The notes under the pieces were generated by a model. That model did no database searches, was not told the DNA's origin, and worked only from the letters and a program-made list of their open reading frames with translations. DNA of 64,000 nucleotides, from NCBI RefSeq assembly GCF_030709675.1, contig NZ_JAUZQD010000006.1, positions 310,001-374,000 of the forward strand, given 5' to 3'. Positions within the stretch are counted from its first letter, which is position 1. Every line of letters begins with the position of its first letter. The DNA is from Symbioplanes lichenis (GTDB lineage: Bacteria > Actinomycetota > Actinomycetes > Mycobacteriales > Micromonosporaceae). A program made the translations under genes and the position numbers. Of this stretch, positions 49,289-57,778 are shown one piece after another.

Positions 49289-49600
49289 GATCCCGGGCCG
49301 ATCACCGTCGAGCCGTTCGCCATGACCTGCTCGGCGATCAACCGATCGATGATCCGCTTGGCGGTGTGCCGCTGCTTGCGTGGCGTGTCGAGATCCATCC
49401 ACAGATTTCATCGATCACCGGCTTGAACGCGTCCAGCTTCGACGGCCGAGCCGGTAACGCTTTCCGCTGCTCCGGCCAGGCCGACGCCGGCACCTTGCCC
49501 ACGGTCCGGCGTGCACGTGATACTCGGCCTCGATCGCCCGGCCGGACAAGCCGGCGCGAGCGTCCCGACGGATCGCCGCGTAGAGCCGGACCTTCGACAT
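49289..49600 (-). pseudogene. Degraded N-terminal part of an IS21-family transposase (IstA)
   Basis: Reading leftward from ATG 49600: MSKVRLYAAIRRDARAGLSG then RAIEAEYHV is the IstA HTH start. After one frameshift the sequence continues as RTVGKVPASAWPEQRKALPA and RPSKLDAFKPVIDE. After a second frameshift come WMDLDTPRKQRHTAKRIIDR and LIAEQVMANGSTVIG. This is colinear with IstA of IS21-like elements but broken at least twice and cut off near 49289. The catalytic DDE region and istB are absent. The remaining spacer 49601-49771 has no recognisable gene. Confidence 0.82.
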
Positions 49601-49771
49601 GGGCGGTATCAGCAGGCCCTTCACTACAGTGGTGAGCGGTGAGGTGAGCGCCGCATCCGCGATGTGGTCGTGGATCGCGGGCCGAGAGCGGCTATCTCCG
49701 TCCGGCCCGAGCGGATCGAGCAGGACCCGGTCCGGCGCGCCGGCTTGCCCCTTCCGGCCGGCGCGCCCCGG

Positions 49772-50512
49772 TCAGGGCAGCTGGGACGGGCGGTGGGTGG
49801 TGGTACGGACACCGGCGTGCACGACGACGGTGAACGTGTCGACCTCGCCGCCCTCCGGGCCGGGCCACCACGCGCCCCACCAGCCGTTGCGGACGCTGGC
49901 CTGGATGACCCGGCCGTTGTCCAGGCGTACCTCCACTCCGGTGACGCCGGGGCCGGCGAGGCCGATGATGTTGGACCACATGTCGTCGCCGTCGCCGTAG
50001 GAGCTCATCGTCTCCAGAGTCACCGATCCGGCGGGCGCCGGCGGCGGGACTGCGCCGGGACCGGTCAGCGACATCGACGCCATGCCGACGTCCCCGGCCG
50101 ACAGGCACTCGACCGTGATGTCGCCGGGCTTGCGCAGGACGAGCAGCGTCGCCTTGCCGCGTTGCTCGGCGAGCAGGACGTCGGCCGGCGCGACCGAATC
50201 GGTGGACGTGCCGCCGACGTCGTTGCGGGCGCATTCGCGGGCCTGCGGCAGCACCTGGTCGCCGGTGCGGGCGGTCGGCACGGCGGTCCACGAGGCGATG
50301 GCCTCGTTGCCGGCGCCGGGCAGGACGGCGGGCACCACCACGGCGGCGGCCACGCCGAGGGCCAGGGCGGCGCCCGCGGTGAGCCAGCGCCGGTTCGGTG
50401 CGGGTGCGGGACGCCCGCCGGCGATCGCTCGCTCCACGGCGGCGCGGGAGCGGGCCCACTCCATCTCGGTCGGCTCGCGGTCGCGGGAAGGGTCCAGGAC
50501 GGAGAGGTTCAC
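49772..50512 (-). CDS. Probable membrane anti-sigma factor or sigma-linked protein
   Basis: A 246-residue protein coupled by a GTGA overlap (start 50512) to the upstream ECF sigma factor, a typical arrangement for anti-sigma factors. The N-terminal 45 residues are cytoplasmic-like (TEMEWARSRAAVERAIAGGR), then one membrane helix (LTAGAALALGVAAAVVVPAV, about 45-64). An extracytoplasmic domain with two cysteines (ARECARND, TVECLSAG) follows. No zinc HxxxCxxC anti-sigma motif is visible, so the assignment rests on gene order and topology. RsgI- or CU044-like proteins have the same layout. Confidence 0.7.
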   Translation of the reverse strand: MNLSVLDPSRDREPTEMEWARSRAAVERAIAGGRPAPAPNRRWLTAGAALALGVAAAVVVPAVLPGAGNEAIASWTAVPTARTGDQVLPQARECARNDVGGTSTDSVAPADVLLAEQRGKATLLVLRKPGDITVECLSAGDVGMASMSLTGPGAVPPPAPAGSVTLETMSSYGDGDDMWSNIIGLAGPGVTGVEVRLDNGRVIQASVRNGWWGAWWPGPEGGEVDTFTVVVHAGVRTTTHRPSQLP

Positions 50513-51039
50513 GGCTGCTCCTGCAGGATGGGCACGGATGCGGCGTCGGGGCGGGGGTCGAGGGCGGCTTGCAGCCGCTTGCGGGCGCGGGCGAGGCGCA
50601 TGGCGTACGTGCTCCGGCGGCATCCCAGCACGGTGGCCGCCTGATCGGAGGTGAGCCCGTCGAACGCCACGAGCGCGAGCACTTCGCGGTCGGCCGTGCT
50701 CAGGCCGCGCCACGCGCGTTCCAGGTCGATGCGCGACGCCGCGCCGGCCGTACTGTCGGGGTGGTGTCGCTCGTCGGTGGCCGTGAGCCGCACGGCCAGC
50801 GCCTTGCGTCGCAGCCAGCCGCGGGTCTGGTTGGCCATGGTCCGCCGGGCCACCGCGAAGAGCCACGGCCGGGCGTCCTCGGGCACCTCGCCGAAGCGCC
50901 GCCACGCGGTCAGATAGACGGTCGCGACGACGTCCTCGGCCTCGTCCGGGGGCACCCGGCGCTCGACGAACCGCAGCAGGTCGCGGAATGTCGCCTCGTG
51001 GAGGGCGCGGAACCGGTCCTCCGCCGTTTGCTGTTTCAT
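50509..51039 (-). CDS. ECF RNA polymerase sigma factor
   Basis: A 176-residue sigma factor of SigE-like size. Region 2 is LHEATFRDLLRFVERRVPPD then EAEDVVATVYLTAWRRF (about 13-50) and RPWLFAVARRTMANQTRGWL. Region 4 is LSTADREVLALVAFDGLTSD then QAATVLGCRRSTYAMRLARA (about 112-155). ATG 51039 is selected over upstream frames by family length. It overlaps its membrane partner gene as GTGA. The signal it reports is unknown. Confidence 0.92.
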   Translation of the reverse strand: MKQQTAEDRFRALHEATFRDLLRFVERRVPPDEAEDVVATVYLTAWRRFGEVPEDARPWLFAVARRTMANQTRGWLRRKALAVRLTATDERHHPDSTAGAASRIDLERAWRGLSTADREVLALVAFDGLTSDQAATVLGCRRSTYAMRLARARKRLQAALDPRPDAASVPILQEQP

Positions 51040-51152
51040 GACCGCTACCTGTCCGGCTGCCCGGGTCCTGTCACACCGTCCGCCGGATCTTTTCACGGCG
51101 AAGCCCCGGCCGGCCCGAGGAGGGCCGGGCCGGGGCTCGAAAACTGCGCTAC

Positions 51153-51770
51153 CTAGGCCGCCGCGGCCACGGCGGGCTGGGCGGACACCTCGGCGACCGT
51201 GCCGGTGCAGAGGTCGTACTGCGCGGGGACGATCTCGAGACGCCCCTCGCGCACGGCGGCGTCGACGAGCGGGGAGCGTTCGCGCAGCAGCTCGGCGGTG
51301 AGGGCGGAGTGGTGGCCGCTGATCTCCGTCGCCGTCTCCGCTCCGGCGGCGCGGGCCCGCAGGACGTTCGGGGCGATGTGGCCGGCGATGTCGCGGATGT
51401 GGCCGGGCGGGACGGGCGCGCCGTCGACGATGCCGGTGGCCGCGGCCACGGCGCCGCAGCCCGTGTGGCCCAGGACGACGATCAGCGGGACGCCGAGGAC
51501 CGCGACGGCGTACTCGACCGAGCCCAGGACGGCGGTGTCCAGGACGTGCCCGGCCGTGCGGACCACGAACAGGTCGCCGAGGCCCTGGTCGAAGACGATC
51601 TCGGCCGGCAGGCGCGAGTCGGAGCAGCCCAGCACGAGGGCGAAGGGCGCCTGCGAGGTGCTGAGCTTGGCGCGGCGGGCGGCACCACGGGCGGCGCCGG
51701 CCGTGCTGCGCTCCTGCACCCAGCGGCGGTTGCCGGCGCGCAGCTTGCTCCAGGGGGTTTGCTTCGGCAC
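51153..51770 (-). CDS. Beta-class carbonic anhydrase
   Basis: A 205-residue beta carbonic anhydrase. The zinc ligands are clear: Cys with the Asp-Arg dyad in LVLGCSDSRLPAE (about 46-58), and His and Cys in VVLGHTGCGAVAAA (about 98-111). RTAGHVLDTAVLGSVEYAV is the usual middle segment. It interconverts CO2 and bicarbonate, probably in the cytosol; there is no signal peptide. The N-terminal about 40 residues are basic. It starts 16 bases after the transducer gene and may be cotranscribed with it. Confidence 0.93.
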   Translation of the reverse strand: MPKQTPWSKLRAGNRRWVQERSTAGAARGAARRAKLSTSQAPFALVLGCSDSRLPAEIVFDQGLGDLFVVRTAGHVLDTAVLGSVEYAVAVLGVPLIVVLGHTGCGAVAAATGIVDGAPVPPGHIRDIAGHIAPNVLRARAAGAETATEISGHHSALTAELLRERSPLVDAAVREGRLEIVPAQYDLCTGTVAEVSAQPAVAAAA

Positions 51771-51786
51771 TTCGGACTCCAGGAAA

Positions 51787-53340
51787 TCAGTCGAGGATGG
51801 CGCCGGTGACGGCGATCTGGTCGGTGAGCACGCCGCTGATCAACTTCTGGGTCTCGTTGATCTCCTCCACGGCGTGGTGGATCTCGGACAGCGAGGCGGT
51901 GACGGCGTCCACGCGGGACTGGATGGTGCTGACCTTCGCGCTGACCTCGGTCGTGGCCCGCTCGGTCTCGCCGGACAGCTCCTTGACCTCGCCGGCGACG
52001 ACGGCGAAGCCCTTGCCGGCCTCCCCGGCCCGGGCGGCCTCGATGGTCGCGTTCAGCGCGAGCAGGTTGGTCTGGGCCGCGATCGCCTGGATGGCCTGCA
52101 CGACCTCGTTGATCTGCGCGCTGGCCTGGCCCAGATCGGCGACCTGCTGGTTGGCCTCGACGGTGAGCTGCTCGCTACGGGCGGCCACGGCGGCGGCCGA
52201 GGTCACGTTGCGCTCGACCTCGGCGATCGAGTCGAGCAGCGTACGCCCGGCGGTGTTCAGATGCTCCTGCGACGCGAACCGCTCGAGCGCCTGCCCGACC
52301 AGGAACGCGGTGTTGCGCAAGGCGCTCTCCCGCCCGGGGTACATGATGAGCGTGCGGGTCGCGAAGAAGTCCATCGTGCCGATGATCTTGCCGCCGACCC
52401 GGATCGGCAGGCACACGCCCGACTTGACGCCGGCGGCCTGGGCGGCCGGGCGGCGCACGCAGTCGGTGAGCTCGCCCAGGTCCTCGACGAAGACCAGGTC
52501 GTCGCGGGCCCAGGCCCGGCCGGAGAGCCCGACGCCCTTGGCGAACGACGCGGACATGGTGACCTTGCGGAACTCGGCCCCGGCGTCGCCGGACTCGAGC
52601 GCGAAGCGCAGCACGGCGGCGTCCTCGTCGAGCAGCCAGAAGGAGCCGTACTGCCAGTCGAAGTCGGCGCGGATGGTCTCCAGCGCCACCCGCAGGGCCT
52701 GGTCGCGGCTGGTGACCTCGGTCAGCTTGCGGATCACGGTGGAGACGGCCTCGGTGTCCTGCACGGCCTTCTCCTGGCGGACCGCCTCGTGCAGCCGGGC
52801 CAGCGCGCCCGAGACGAGCTGGCCGACCGCGCGCAGCACGGCCATCCGGCCGTCGGAGGGGCTGAGCTCCTCGTTGGCGAAGAAGTCCATCGTGCCGACG
52901 ACGGCGCCGTCCTCGATGAGCGGGAAGCAGACACCGCTGCGCACGCCGGCGCGGGCGGCCACGGGGGCGCGGACGCAGTCGCTGAGGTCGGCGATGTTGC
53001 GCACGAACACCAGGTCGCGGCTGCGCCAGGCCCGGCCGGACAGGCCGACGCCCTCGGCGAACGCCGCCTCGAGCGTGACCCGGCGGAAGTCGTCGTTGAC
53101 GCTGCCGTGCTCCTGCGCGAAGCGCAGCACCCCGGCGGCCCGGTCCAGCTGCCAGTAGGACCCGTAGGCCCACCCGAACAGGTCGCGCACCTGCCGCAGC
53201 GCGGTGCCGATGGCCTCGTCCGGTGACGCGGCGTTCTCCATCGCCCGCATGAGCGTGGTCACTGCCTGCACGTCCGCCCGGCTCTCGGCCAGCTCCGCGT
53301 GCAGCTGCTCCGCCGCGGACCGCTTGCTGGAACCGAACAT
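51787..53340 (-). CDS. Soluble methyl-accepting-type transducer with two GAF domains
   Basis: A 517-residue cytosolic protein with no membrane segment. Two GAF domains, clearly duplicates of each other, lie at about 30-180 and 200-350: both carry [14 protein letters not shown].(N/D)(I/L), [12 protein letters not shown] or [12 protein letters not shown], and GTMDFFA. The C-terminal part is an MCP signalling hairpin with the conserved tip [20 protein letters not shown] then [20 protein letters not shown]. It lacks obvious CheR tethers. With no other chemotaxis genes nearby, it is an orphan; possible ligands are cyclic nucleotides, haem or bilin. Confidence 0.88.
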   Translation of the reverse strand: MFGSSKRSAAEQLHAELAESRADVQAVTTLMRAMENAASPDEAIGTALRQVRDLFGWAYGSYWQLDRAAGVLRFAQEHGSVNDDFRRVTLEAAFAEGVGLSGRAWRSRDLVFVRNIADLSDCVRAPVAARAGVRSGVCFPLIEDGAVVGTMDFFANEELSPSDGRMAVLRAVGQLVSGALARLHEAVRQEKAVQDTEAVSTVIRKLTEVTSRDQALRVALETIRADFDWQYGSFWLLDEDAAVLRFALESGDAGAEFRKVTMSASFAKGVGLSGRAWARDDLVFVEDLGELTDCVRRPAAQAAGVKSGVCLPIRVGGKIIGTMDFFATRTLIMYPGRESALRNTAFLVGQALERFASQEHLNTAGRTLLDSIAEVERNVTSAAAVAARSEQLTVEANQQVADLGQASAQINEVVQAIQAIAAQTNLLALNATIEAARAGEAGKGFAVVAGEVKELSGETERATTEVSAKVSTIQSRVDAVTASLSEIHHAVEEINETQKLISGVLTDQIAVTGAILD

Positions 53341-53504
53341 TGGCTGCCTCCCTCATCTGATCGAGGAGACCTTTCGGCGGCGCGGTGCCGGACTTGAGCG
53401 TCGTTCCTTCGCCGGATGGACGACTTCTCGTCATCGCACGCTCAGTCATTGCACTGTAACGGAAAGCTAGCCTCCGGACACCGCACAGCGATCGAGGAGG
53501 CTCC

Positions 53505-54665
53505 ATGGACAGGCGTACGTTGCTGCGAGCGACCGTGGCGGGCGCGGGAAGCGTGGCTTTGCCGTTCACGGCGTGGTCGGCCGCCTATGCCGCCCCGGCG
53601 CAGAACGCGCCCGGGCCCTACGGCGCCCTGCAGGCCGCCGACGCCAACGGCATCCAGCTGCCGGCCGGGTTCACCAGCCGGATCGTGGCCCGCTCCCGGC
53701 AGACGGTGCCCGGCACCTCGTACGTGTGGCACGACGCCCCCGACGGCGGCGCGGTCATTCCCCAGGGCTCGGGCTGGGTCTACGTCTCCAACTCCGAGAC
53801 CTCCGCGGCGATGGGCGGCGGTGCGTCCCGCATCGTCTTCGACGCCAACGGCGATGTCACCGGCGCCTCCCGCATCCTTTCCGGTACGAACACCAACTGC
53901 GCCGGCGGCAAGACGCCCTGGAACACGTGGCTGTCGTGCGAGGAGATTGCGCTGGGTCGCGTCTGGGAGACGTATCCGCTCGGGGGCACCGCGGTCGTGC
54001 GCCCCGCGATGGGCCGCTTCAAGCACGAGGCTGCCGCCGCCGATCCCGTACGCAAGGTGGTGTACCTCACCGAGGACGAGCCCGACGGGCGCCTCTACCG
54101 CTTCGTGCCCACCACGTGGGGCGACCTGAGCGCGGGCACGTTGCAGGTGCTCGTCGCGGGCACGGCCACCTCCGGCTCGTACACGTGGGCAACCGTGCCC
54201 GACCCGGACGGCTCCCCGACCGCAACTCGCTACCAGGTCGCCGGGGCCAAGGTCTTCAACGGCGGCGAGGGCTGCCACTACGCCGGCGGCACGGTCTGGT
54301 TCACCACCAAGGGCGACAACCGCGTGTGGCAGCTCGACCCGGCGGCGAACACGTACGAACTCGCCTACGACGACAACCTCACCAGCCCCGCCCCGCTCAC
54401 CGGTGTCGACAACATCACCGGCTCGGCCTCCGGCGACCTGTTCGTGGCCGAGGACGGCGGCACCATGGAGATCTGCCTCATCACCCCCGACGACAAGATC
54501 TCGGTCTTCCTGCGCGTGACCGGCCAGAGCGGCTCCGAGCTGACCGGCCCGGCCTTCACCCCGGCGGGCAACCGCTTCTACTTCTCCTCGCAGCGCGGCC
54601 CGTCCGGCGCGTCCTCGGGCTCCGGCGGCATCACCTACTGCGTCACCGGCCCGTTCCGAGCCTGA
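53505..54665 (+). CDS. PhoX/DUF839-like Tat-exported protein
   Basis: A 386-residue protein with a Tat-type start (DRRTLLRATVAGAGSVALPF, AAYAAPA cleavage region). The PhoX/DUF839 signatures are PWNTWLSCEE (about 144-153), GRFKHEAAAADPVRKVVYLT (about 172-191), NGGEGCHYAGGTVWFTTKGD (about 257-276) and TGPAFTPAGNRFYFSSQRG. PhoX phosphatases use Ca2+ and Fe3+ in a propeller; the conserved Cys of SCEE and Glu residues appear retained. It may act on phosphate esters or may only resemble PhoX. It is divergent from the GAF transducer. Confidence 0.86.
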   Translation: MDRRTLLRATVAGAGSVALPFTAWSAAYAAPAQNAPGPYGALQAADANGIQLPAGFTSRIVARSRQTVPGTSYVWHDAPDGGAVIPQGSGWVYVSNSETSAAMGGGASRIVFDANGDVTGASRILSGTNTNCAGGKTPWNTWLSCEEIALGRVWETYPLGGTAVVRPAMGRFKHEAAAADPVRKVVYLTEDEPDGRLYRFVPTTWGDLSAGTLQVLVAGTATSGSYTWATVPDPDGSPTATRYQVAGAKVFNGGEGCHYAGGTVWFTTKGDNRVWQLDPAANTYELAYDDNLTSPAPLTGVDNITGSASGDLFVAEDGGTMEICLITPDDKISVFLRVTGQSGSELTGPAFTPAGNRFYFSSQRGPSGASSGSGGITYCVTGPFRA

Positions 54666-54707
54666 CCGCGGGCCGTTCGCCGGTGCGGGCCCGGCCGAGG
54701 TGCTGGG

Positions 54708-54986
54708 ATGAAAGCCATGACGATCAGCACGGTGCTGCGCGTGGCGGGCGCGGGTGTCGCGGCGTACCTCGGCGGACTGCTGTCGGCCGGCGCGCTGCTC
54801 GCCGCCCGCTGGGCCGGGCCGGGTGTCTCCGGGGAGGCGGCGGGCTACGGCGGCCTGGCTCTGCTGCTGGTGGCGGCGGCCTCGGTCGCGTGGTGGTTCC
54901 TGCTGCCGGGAGTCCGCTGGTGCGGTCTGCCTGTGACGATCCTGGTCGCGGCCGGCCACGCGCTCGCCTTCACGTCCGATCTATGA
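54708..54986 (+). CDS. Small hypothetical membrane protein
   Basis: A 92-residue protein with three predicted hydrophobic segments: VLRVAGAGVAAYLGGLLSAG, AAGYGGLALLLVAAASVAWW and VRWCGLPVTILVAAGHALAF. The segments are short, so three spans are likely. GAGG lies seven bases before ATG 54708. No family is recognised. Its stop codon is contained in the first unit of the 20-bp tandem repeat that follows. Confidence 0.68.
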   Translation: MKAMTISTVLRVAGAGVAAYLGGLLSAGALLAARWAGPGVSGEAAGYGGLALLLVAAASVAWWFLLPGVRWCGLPVTILVAAGHALAFTSDL

Positions 54987-55060
54987 GCCGACGGTCCGGA
55001 CTATGAGCCGACGGTCTGGTCTATGGGCCGACGGTCTGGTTCATGGGCCGACGGCCTGGG
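54981..55060. repeat. 20-bp tandem repeat, four units, between convergent genes
   Basis: Units start at 54981, 55001, 55021 and 55041. The consensus is ctatg(a/g)gccgacggtctgg. The first unit contains the stop of the small membrane protein (54984-54986). The last unit contains the stop of the convergent XRE gene (55041-55043). The array therefore supplies the end of both genes, and each unit carries a TGA or TCA. Confidence 0.9.
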
Positions 55061-55865
55061 CGGCCCACAGGGCGAGCAGCTTGAGGTTGTCGTCGGAGGG
55101 GCTGCCCGGGTCGGCGGTGTAGAGGAACAGGGTCTGATCCTCGTCGCCGGGCAGCGCCAGGGCTTCGTACCTCAGGGTGATCGGGCCCACGGCCGGGTGG
55201 GTCATGCGCTTGGTGCCGTGCGTGCGCTGGTGCACCTTGTGGCTGTTCCACCAGGTACGGAACTCGGGGCTCTTGATCGTGAGCTCGCCCACCAGCTCGG
55301 CGATGCCCGGGTCGTCGGGGAAGCGGCCGGCGTTGAGCCGCACCGTGCCCACCACGTCGGCGGCGACCGTCGGCCAGTCGAGGAAGGCGGCCCGGGCGTC
55401 GGGGTCGAGGAAGATCCAGCGCGTGTAGTTGCGGTGCTTCACCGGCAGTTTGCTCCAGTCGGTGAGCAGCGCCCGGGCGAGCGGGTTGGCGGCCAGCACG
55501 TCGGTGCGGCGGCCCAGGATCAGCGCCGGGTGCCCGGTCAGCGAGGCGAGCATCTGCTGCATGGCCGGGCGTACGCGCTGGGGTGGGGCCTGCTTGCGGC
55601 GGGCGCGGGCCGGGCGCGCGAGATCGGCCAGGTGGGCGCGGCCCGCCGCCTCCAGCCGGAACACCCGGGCCAGGGCCTCGATCACCGAGTCCGACGGCGT
55701 CGCGTGCTTGCCCTGCTCCAGCCGCGTGTAGTAGTCGACGCTCACCCCGGCGAGCTGGGCCACCTCCTCGCGGCGCAGCCCGCGGACGCGCCTGGTCGCC
55801 GGGGCGGTCTCCGCCGGGCTGGTGCTCTCCCGGCAGGCGCGCAGGAACTCCCCGAGGTCGGTCAT
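55041..55865 (-). CDS. XRE-family regulator with MmyB-like ligand-binding domain
   Basis: A 274-residue regulator like the one at 15454 but distinct in sequence. HTH: VRGLRREEVAQLAGVSVDYY then TRLEQGKHATPSDS (about 27-60). MLTR ligand-binding domain: ALILGRRTDVLAANPLARAL, then WIFLDPDARAAFLDW and THPAVGPITLRYEALALPGD. ATG 55865 matches the HTH position. It diverges from an SDR gene 120 bases away, the usual target arrangement for this family. The final residues and stop fall in the 20-bp repeat array. Confidence 0.9.
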   Translation of the reverse strand: MTDLGEFLRACRESTSPAETAPATRRVRGLRREEVAQLAGVSVDYYTRLEQGKHATPSDSVIEALARVFRLEAAGRAHLADLARPARARRKQAPPQRVRPAMQQMLASLTGHPALILGRRTDVLAANPLARALLTDWSKLPVKHRNYTRWIFLDPDARAAFLDWPTVAADVVGTVRLNAGRFPDDPGIAELVGELTIKSPEFRTWWNSHKVHQRTHGTKRMTHPAVGPITLRYEALALPGDEDQTLFLYTADPGSPSDDNLKLLALWAAQAVGP

Positions 55866-55985
55866 GTGATCAATGATCCCGCGCCGGGAGAAGAGCGAAC
55901 AGGGGCATGGCTGGGCCACCTTCGCCGTGTCCGGAGGCGGGTCCGCGGCGACAGGCTGGGGTCACCAACCTTCGAGGAGCTGTTC

Positions 55986-56804
55986 ATGTCGCACTGGTTC
56001 GTCACCGGCACGTCCCGCGGGCTCGGCCTGGAGCTGGTCACCCAGCTGCTGCGCCGCGGCGAGACCGTCACGGCCACCACCCGTTCCGCCGCCCGGCTCG
56101 AGGCCGCGCTGGACAAGGACGTCGACCGGTCCCGGCTGACCCCGCTGGAGCTGGACCTGGCCTCCGCGTCGGCGGTCGAGGCCGCCTTCGCCACGATCGG
56201 CCCGGTGGACGTGGTGGTCAACAACGCCGGCTACGGCTTCCTGGCCGCCGTCGAGGAGGTCAGCGACGCCGAGGCGCGGCAGATGTTCGACGTGCAGATC
56301 TTCGGCGTCTGGAACATCCTGCGCGCCGTCCTGCCCGGCATGCGCGAGCGCGGCGCCGGCCACATCATCAACGTCTCGTCGATCCTGGGCCTCACGGCGT
56401 TCCCGGGCTGGGGCCTCTACTGCGCCGGCAAGTACGCGCTGGAGGGCCTCACCGAGTCGCTGGCCGCCGAGGTGTCCGGCTTCGGCATCAGAGTCAACCT
56501 GGTCGAGCCCGGTTACACCCGCACCGACTTCCTGCGGACGAGCTCGCTGGGCCTGCCTTCCGGCACCCTCGACGGGTACGAGGCCATCCGCGAGATGACC
56601 GACGCCCACCTCGCCATGCCGGGCACCCAACTGGGCGACCCGGTCAAGGTGGCCGCCGCGATCATCGGCGTCGCCGGCCGTGAGGCGCCGCTGCACCAGG
56701 TGCTCGGCTCCGACTCGTACGGGCTGGCCCGGGGCCGGATCGACGCCCTGACCGCCGACGTCGAAGCCGGCCGCGAGGTGGCGCTGAGCACCGACGTGTC
56801 CTAA
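55986..56804 (+). CDS. SDR-family oxidoreductase
   Basis: A 272-residue short-chain dehydrogenase. Cofactor loop VTGTSRGLG (about 6-14), VDVVVNNAGYGFLAAVEE (NNAG), catalytic Ser in INVSSILGLT, and YCAGKYALEG (Tyr and Lys of YxxxK) are intact. VNLVEPGYTRTDFL is typical of the YkvO/retinol-dehydrogenase-like branch. GAGGAG lies before ATG 55986. It is divergent from the MmyB-type XRE regulator, which probably represses it until a substrate or quinone-like ligand binds. Confidence 0.9.
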   Translation: MSHWFVTGTSRGLGLELVTQLLRRGETVTATTRSAARLEAALDKDVDRSRLTPLELDLASASAVEAAFATIGPVDVVVNNAGYGFLAAVEEVSDAEARQMFDVQIFGVWNILRAVLPGMRERGAGHIINVSSILGLTAFPGWGLYCAGKYALEGLTESLAAEVSGFGIRVNLVEPGYTRTDFLRTSSLGLPSGTLDGYEAIREMTDAHLAMPGTQLGDPVKVAAAIIGVAGREAPLHQVLGSDSYGLARGRIDALTADVEAGREVALSTDVS

Positions 56805-56896
56805 CGCGGTATTTCGCGGGGCATGACGGCCACCACTGGCCCGCGGTCGACCGGCTCGACGCGGCGGTGCTCTTCCGGCTGGCGACTATCTGGGCG

Positions 56897-57679
56897 TCAG
56901 CCCGCGTTGACCTCGTCACGCCAGGCGAGCCAGCGGCGGAGCTCGGTGAAGTCGTAGTCCGGGCCGTTGGCCTCCACGGTGAACAGGGTCGCGCCCAGGT
57001 CGAGAAGCGGACGGCCCTTCTCCTCCGGCTCGCCGTCGACCGCGGCCGAGATCTCGATCTCCGCGGGGTCACGGCCCACGTCGGCGCAGTGCTGCCGGAG
57101 GATGCCGGTCTTGCGCTCGACGGTCGCGGCGTCACCGAAGCTGTGCCAGATGTCGGCGTGCTTGGCCACCAGGCGCAGGGTCTTCTTCTCGCCCCCGCCG
57201 CCGATCAGGACGGGAATCTTGCGGGTGGGCGGCGGGTTGAGCGCACCCCAGCGCTTCTCGATGCGCGGGAGGGACCCGGCCAGGTCGTCGAGGCGGCCGC
57301 CGGCGGTGCCGAACTCGTAGCCGTACTCCTGGTAGTCCTTCTCGAACCAGCCGGAGCCGATGCCCAGCAGCAGGCGGCCGCCGGAGATGTGGTCGACGGT
57401 GCGGGCCATGTCGGCGAGCAGCTCCGGATTGCGGTAGCTGTTACAGGTGACCAGGGCGCCGATCTCGGCCCGGGTGGTCTGCTCGGCCCAGGCGGCGAGC
57501 ATGGTCCAGCACTCGAAGTGCTTGCCGTCCGGGTCGCCGTAGAGCGGATAGAAGTGGTCCCAGTTGAACAAGATGTCGGCGCCGAGCTCCTCCGCCTCGG
57601 CGGCGGCACGGCGAATGGCGGCGTAGTCGGCGTGCTGCGGCTGGATCTGCACCCCGATGCGGACAGGCCTCTGAGTCAT
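56897..57679 (-). CDS. F420-dependent LLM-class oxidoreductase
   Basis: A 260-residue TIM-barrel protein of the luciferase-like family, F420 branch (TIGR03560-like). Signature segments: AEAEELGADILFNWDHFYPL (about 26-45), IGALVTCNSYRNPELLADMA and TVDHISGGRLLLGIGSGWFE (about 93-112), and KIPVLIGGGGEKKTLRLVAK. GSGWFE and IGGGGE are typical of enzymes using reduced coenzyme F420. The substrate is unknown. ATG 57679 is preceded by no strong ribosome site. The 92-base gap before 56897 holds nothing recognisable. Confidence 0.9.
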   Translation of the reverse strand: MTQRPVRIGVQIQPQHADYAAIRRAAAEAEELGADILFNWDHFYPLYGDPDGKHFECWTMLAAWAEQTTRAEIGALVTCNSYRNPELLADMARTVDHISGGRLLLGIGSGWFEKDYQEYGYEFGTAGGRLDDLAGSLPRIEKRWGALNPPPTRKIPVLIGGGGEKKTLRLVAKHADIWHSFGDAATVERKTGILRQHCADVGRDPAEIEISAAVDGEPEEKGRPLLDLGATLFTVEANGPDYDFTELRRWLAWRDEVNAG

Positions 57680-57778
57680 GATCTCGACACTATCCGTTCC
57701 GAGTGTGCGGGATGCCCCCCGCCCGCGGGATTCACGACGGGCGTCCACCCTCTGGCGTGGCAGGTAAGGTGACGGCCC

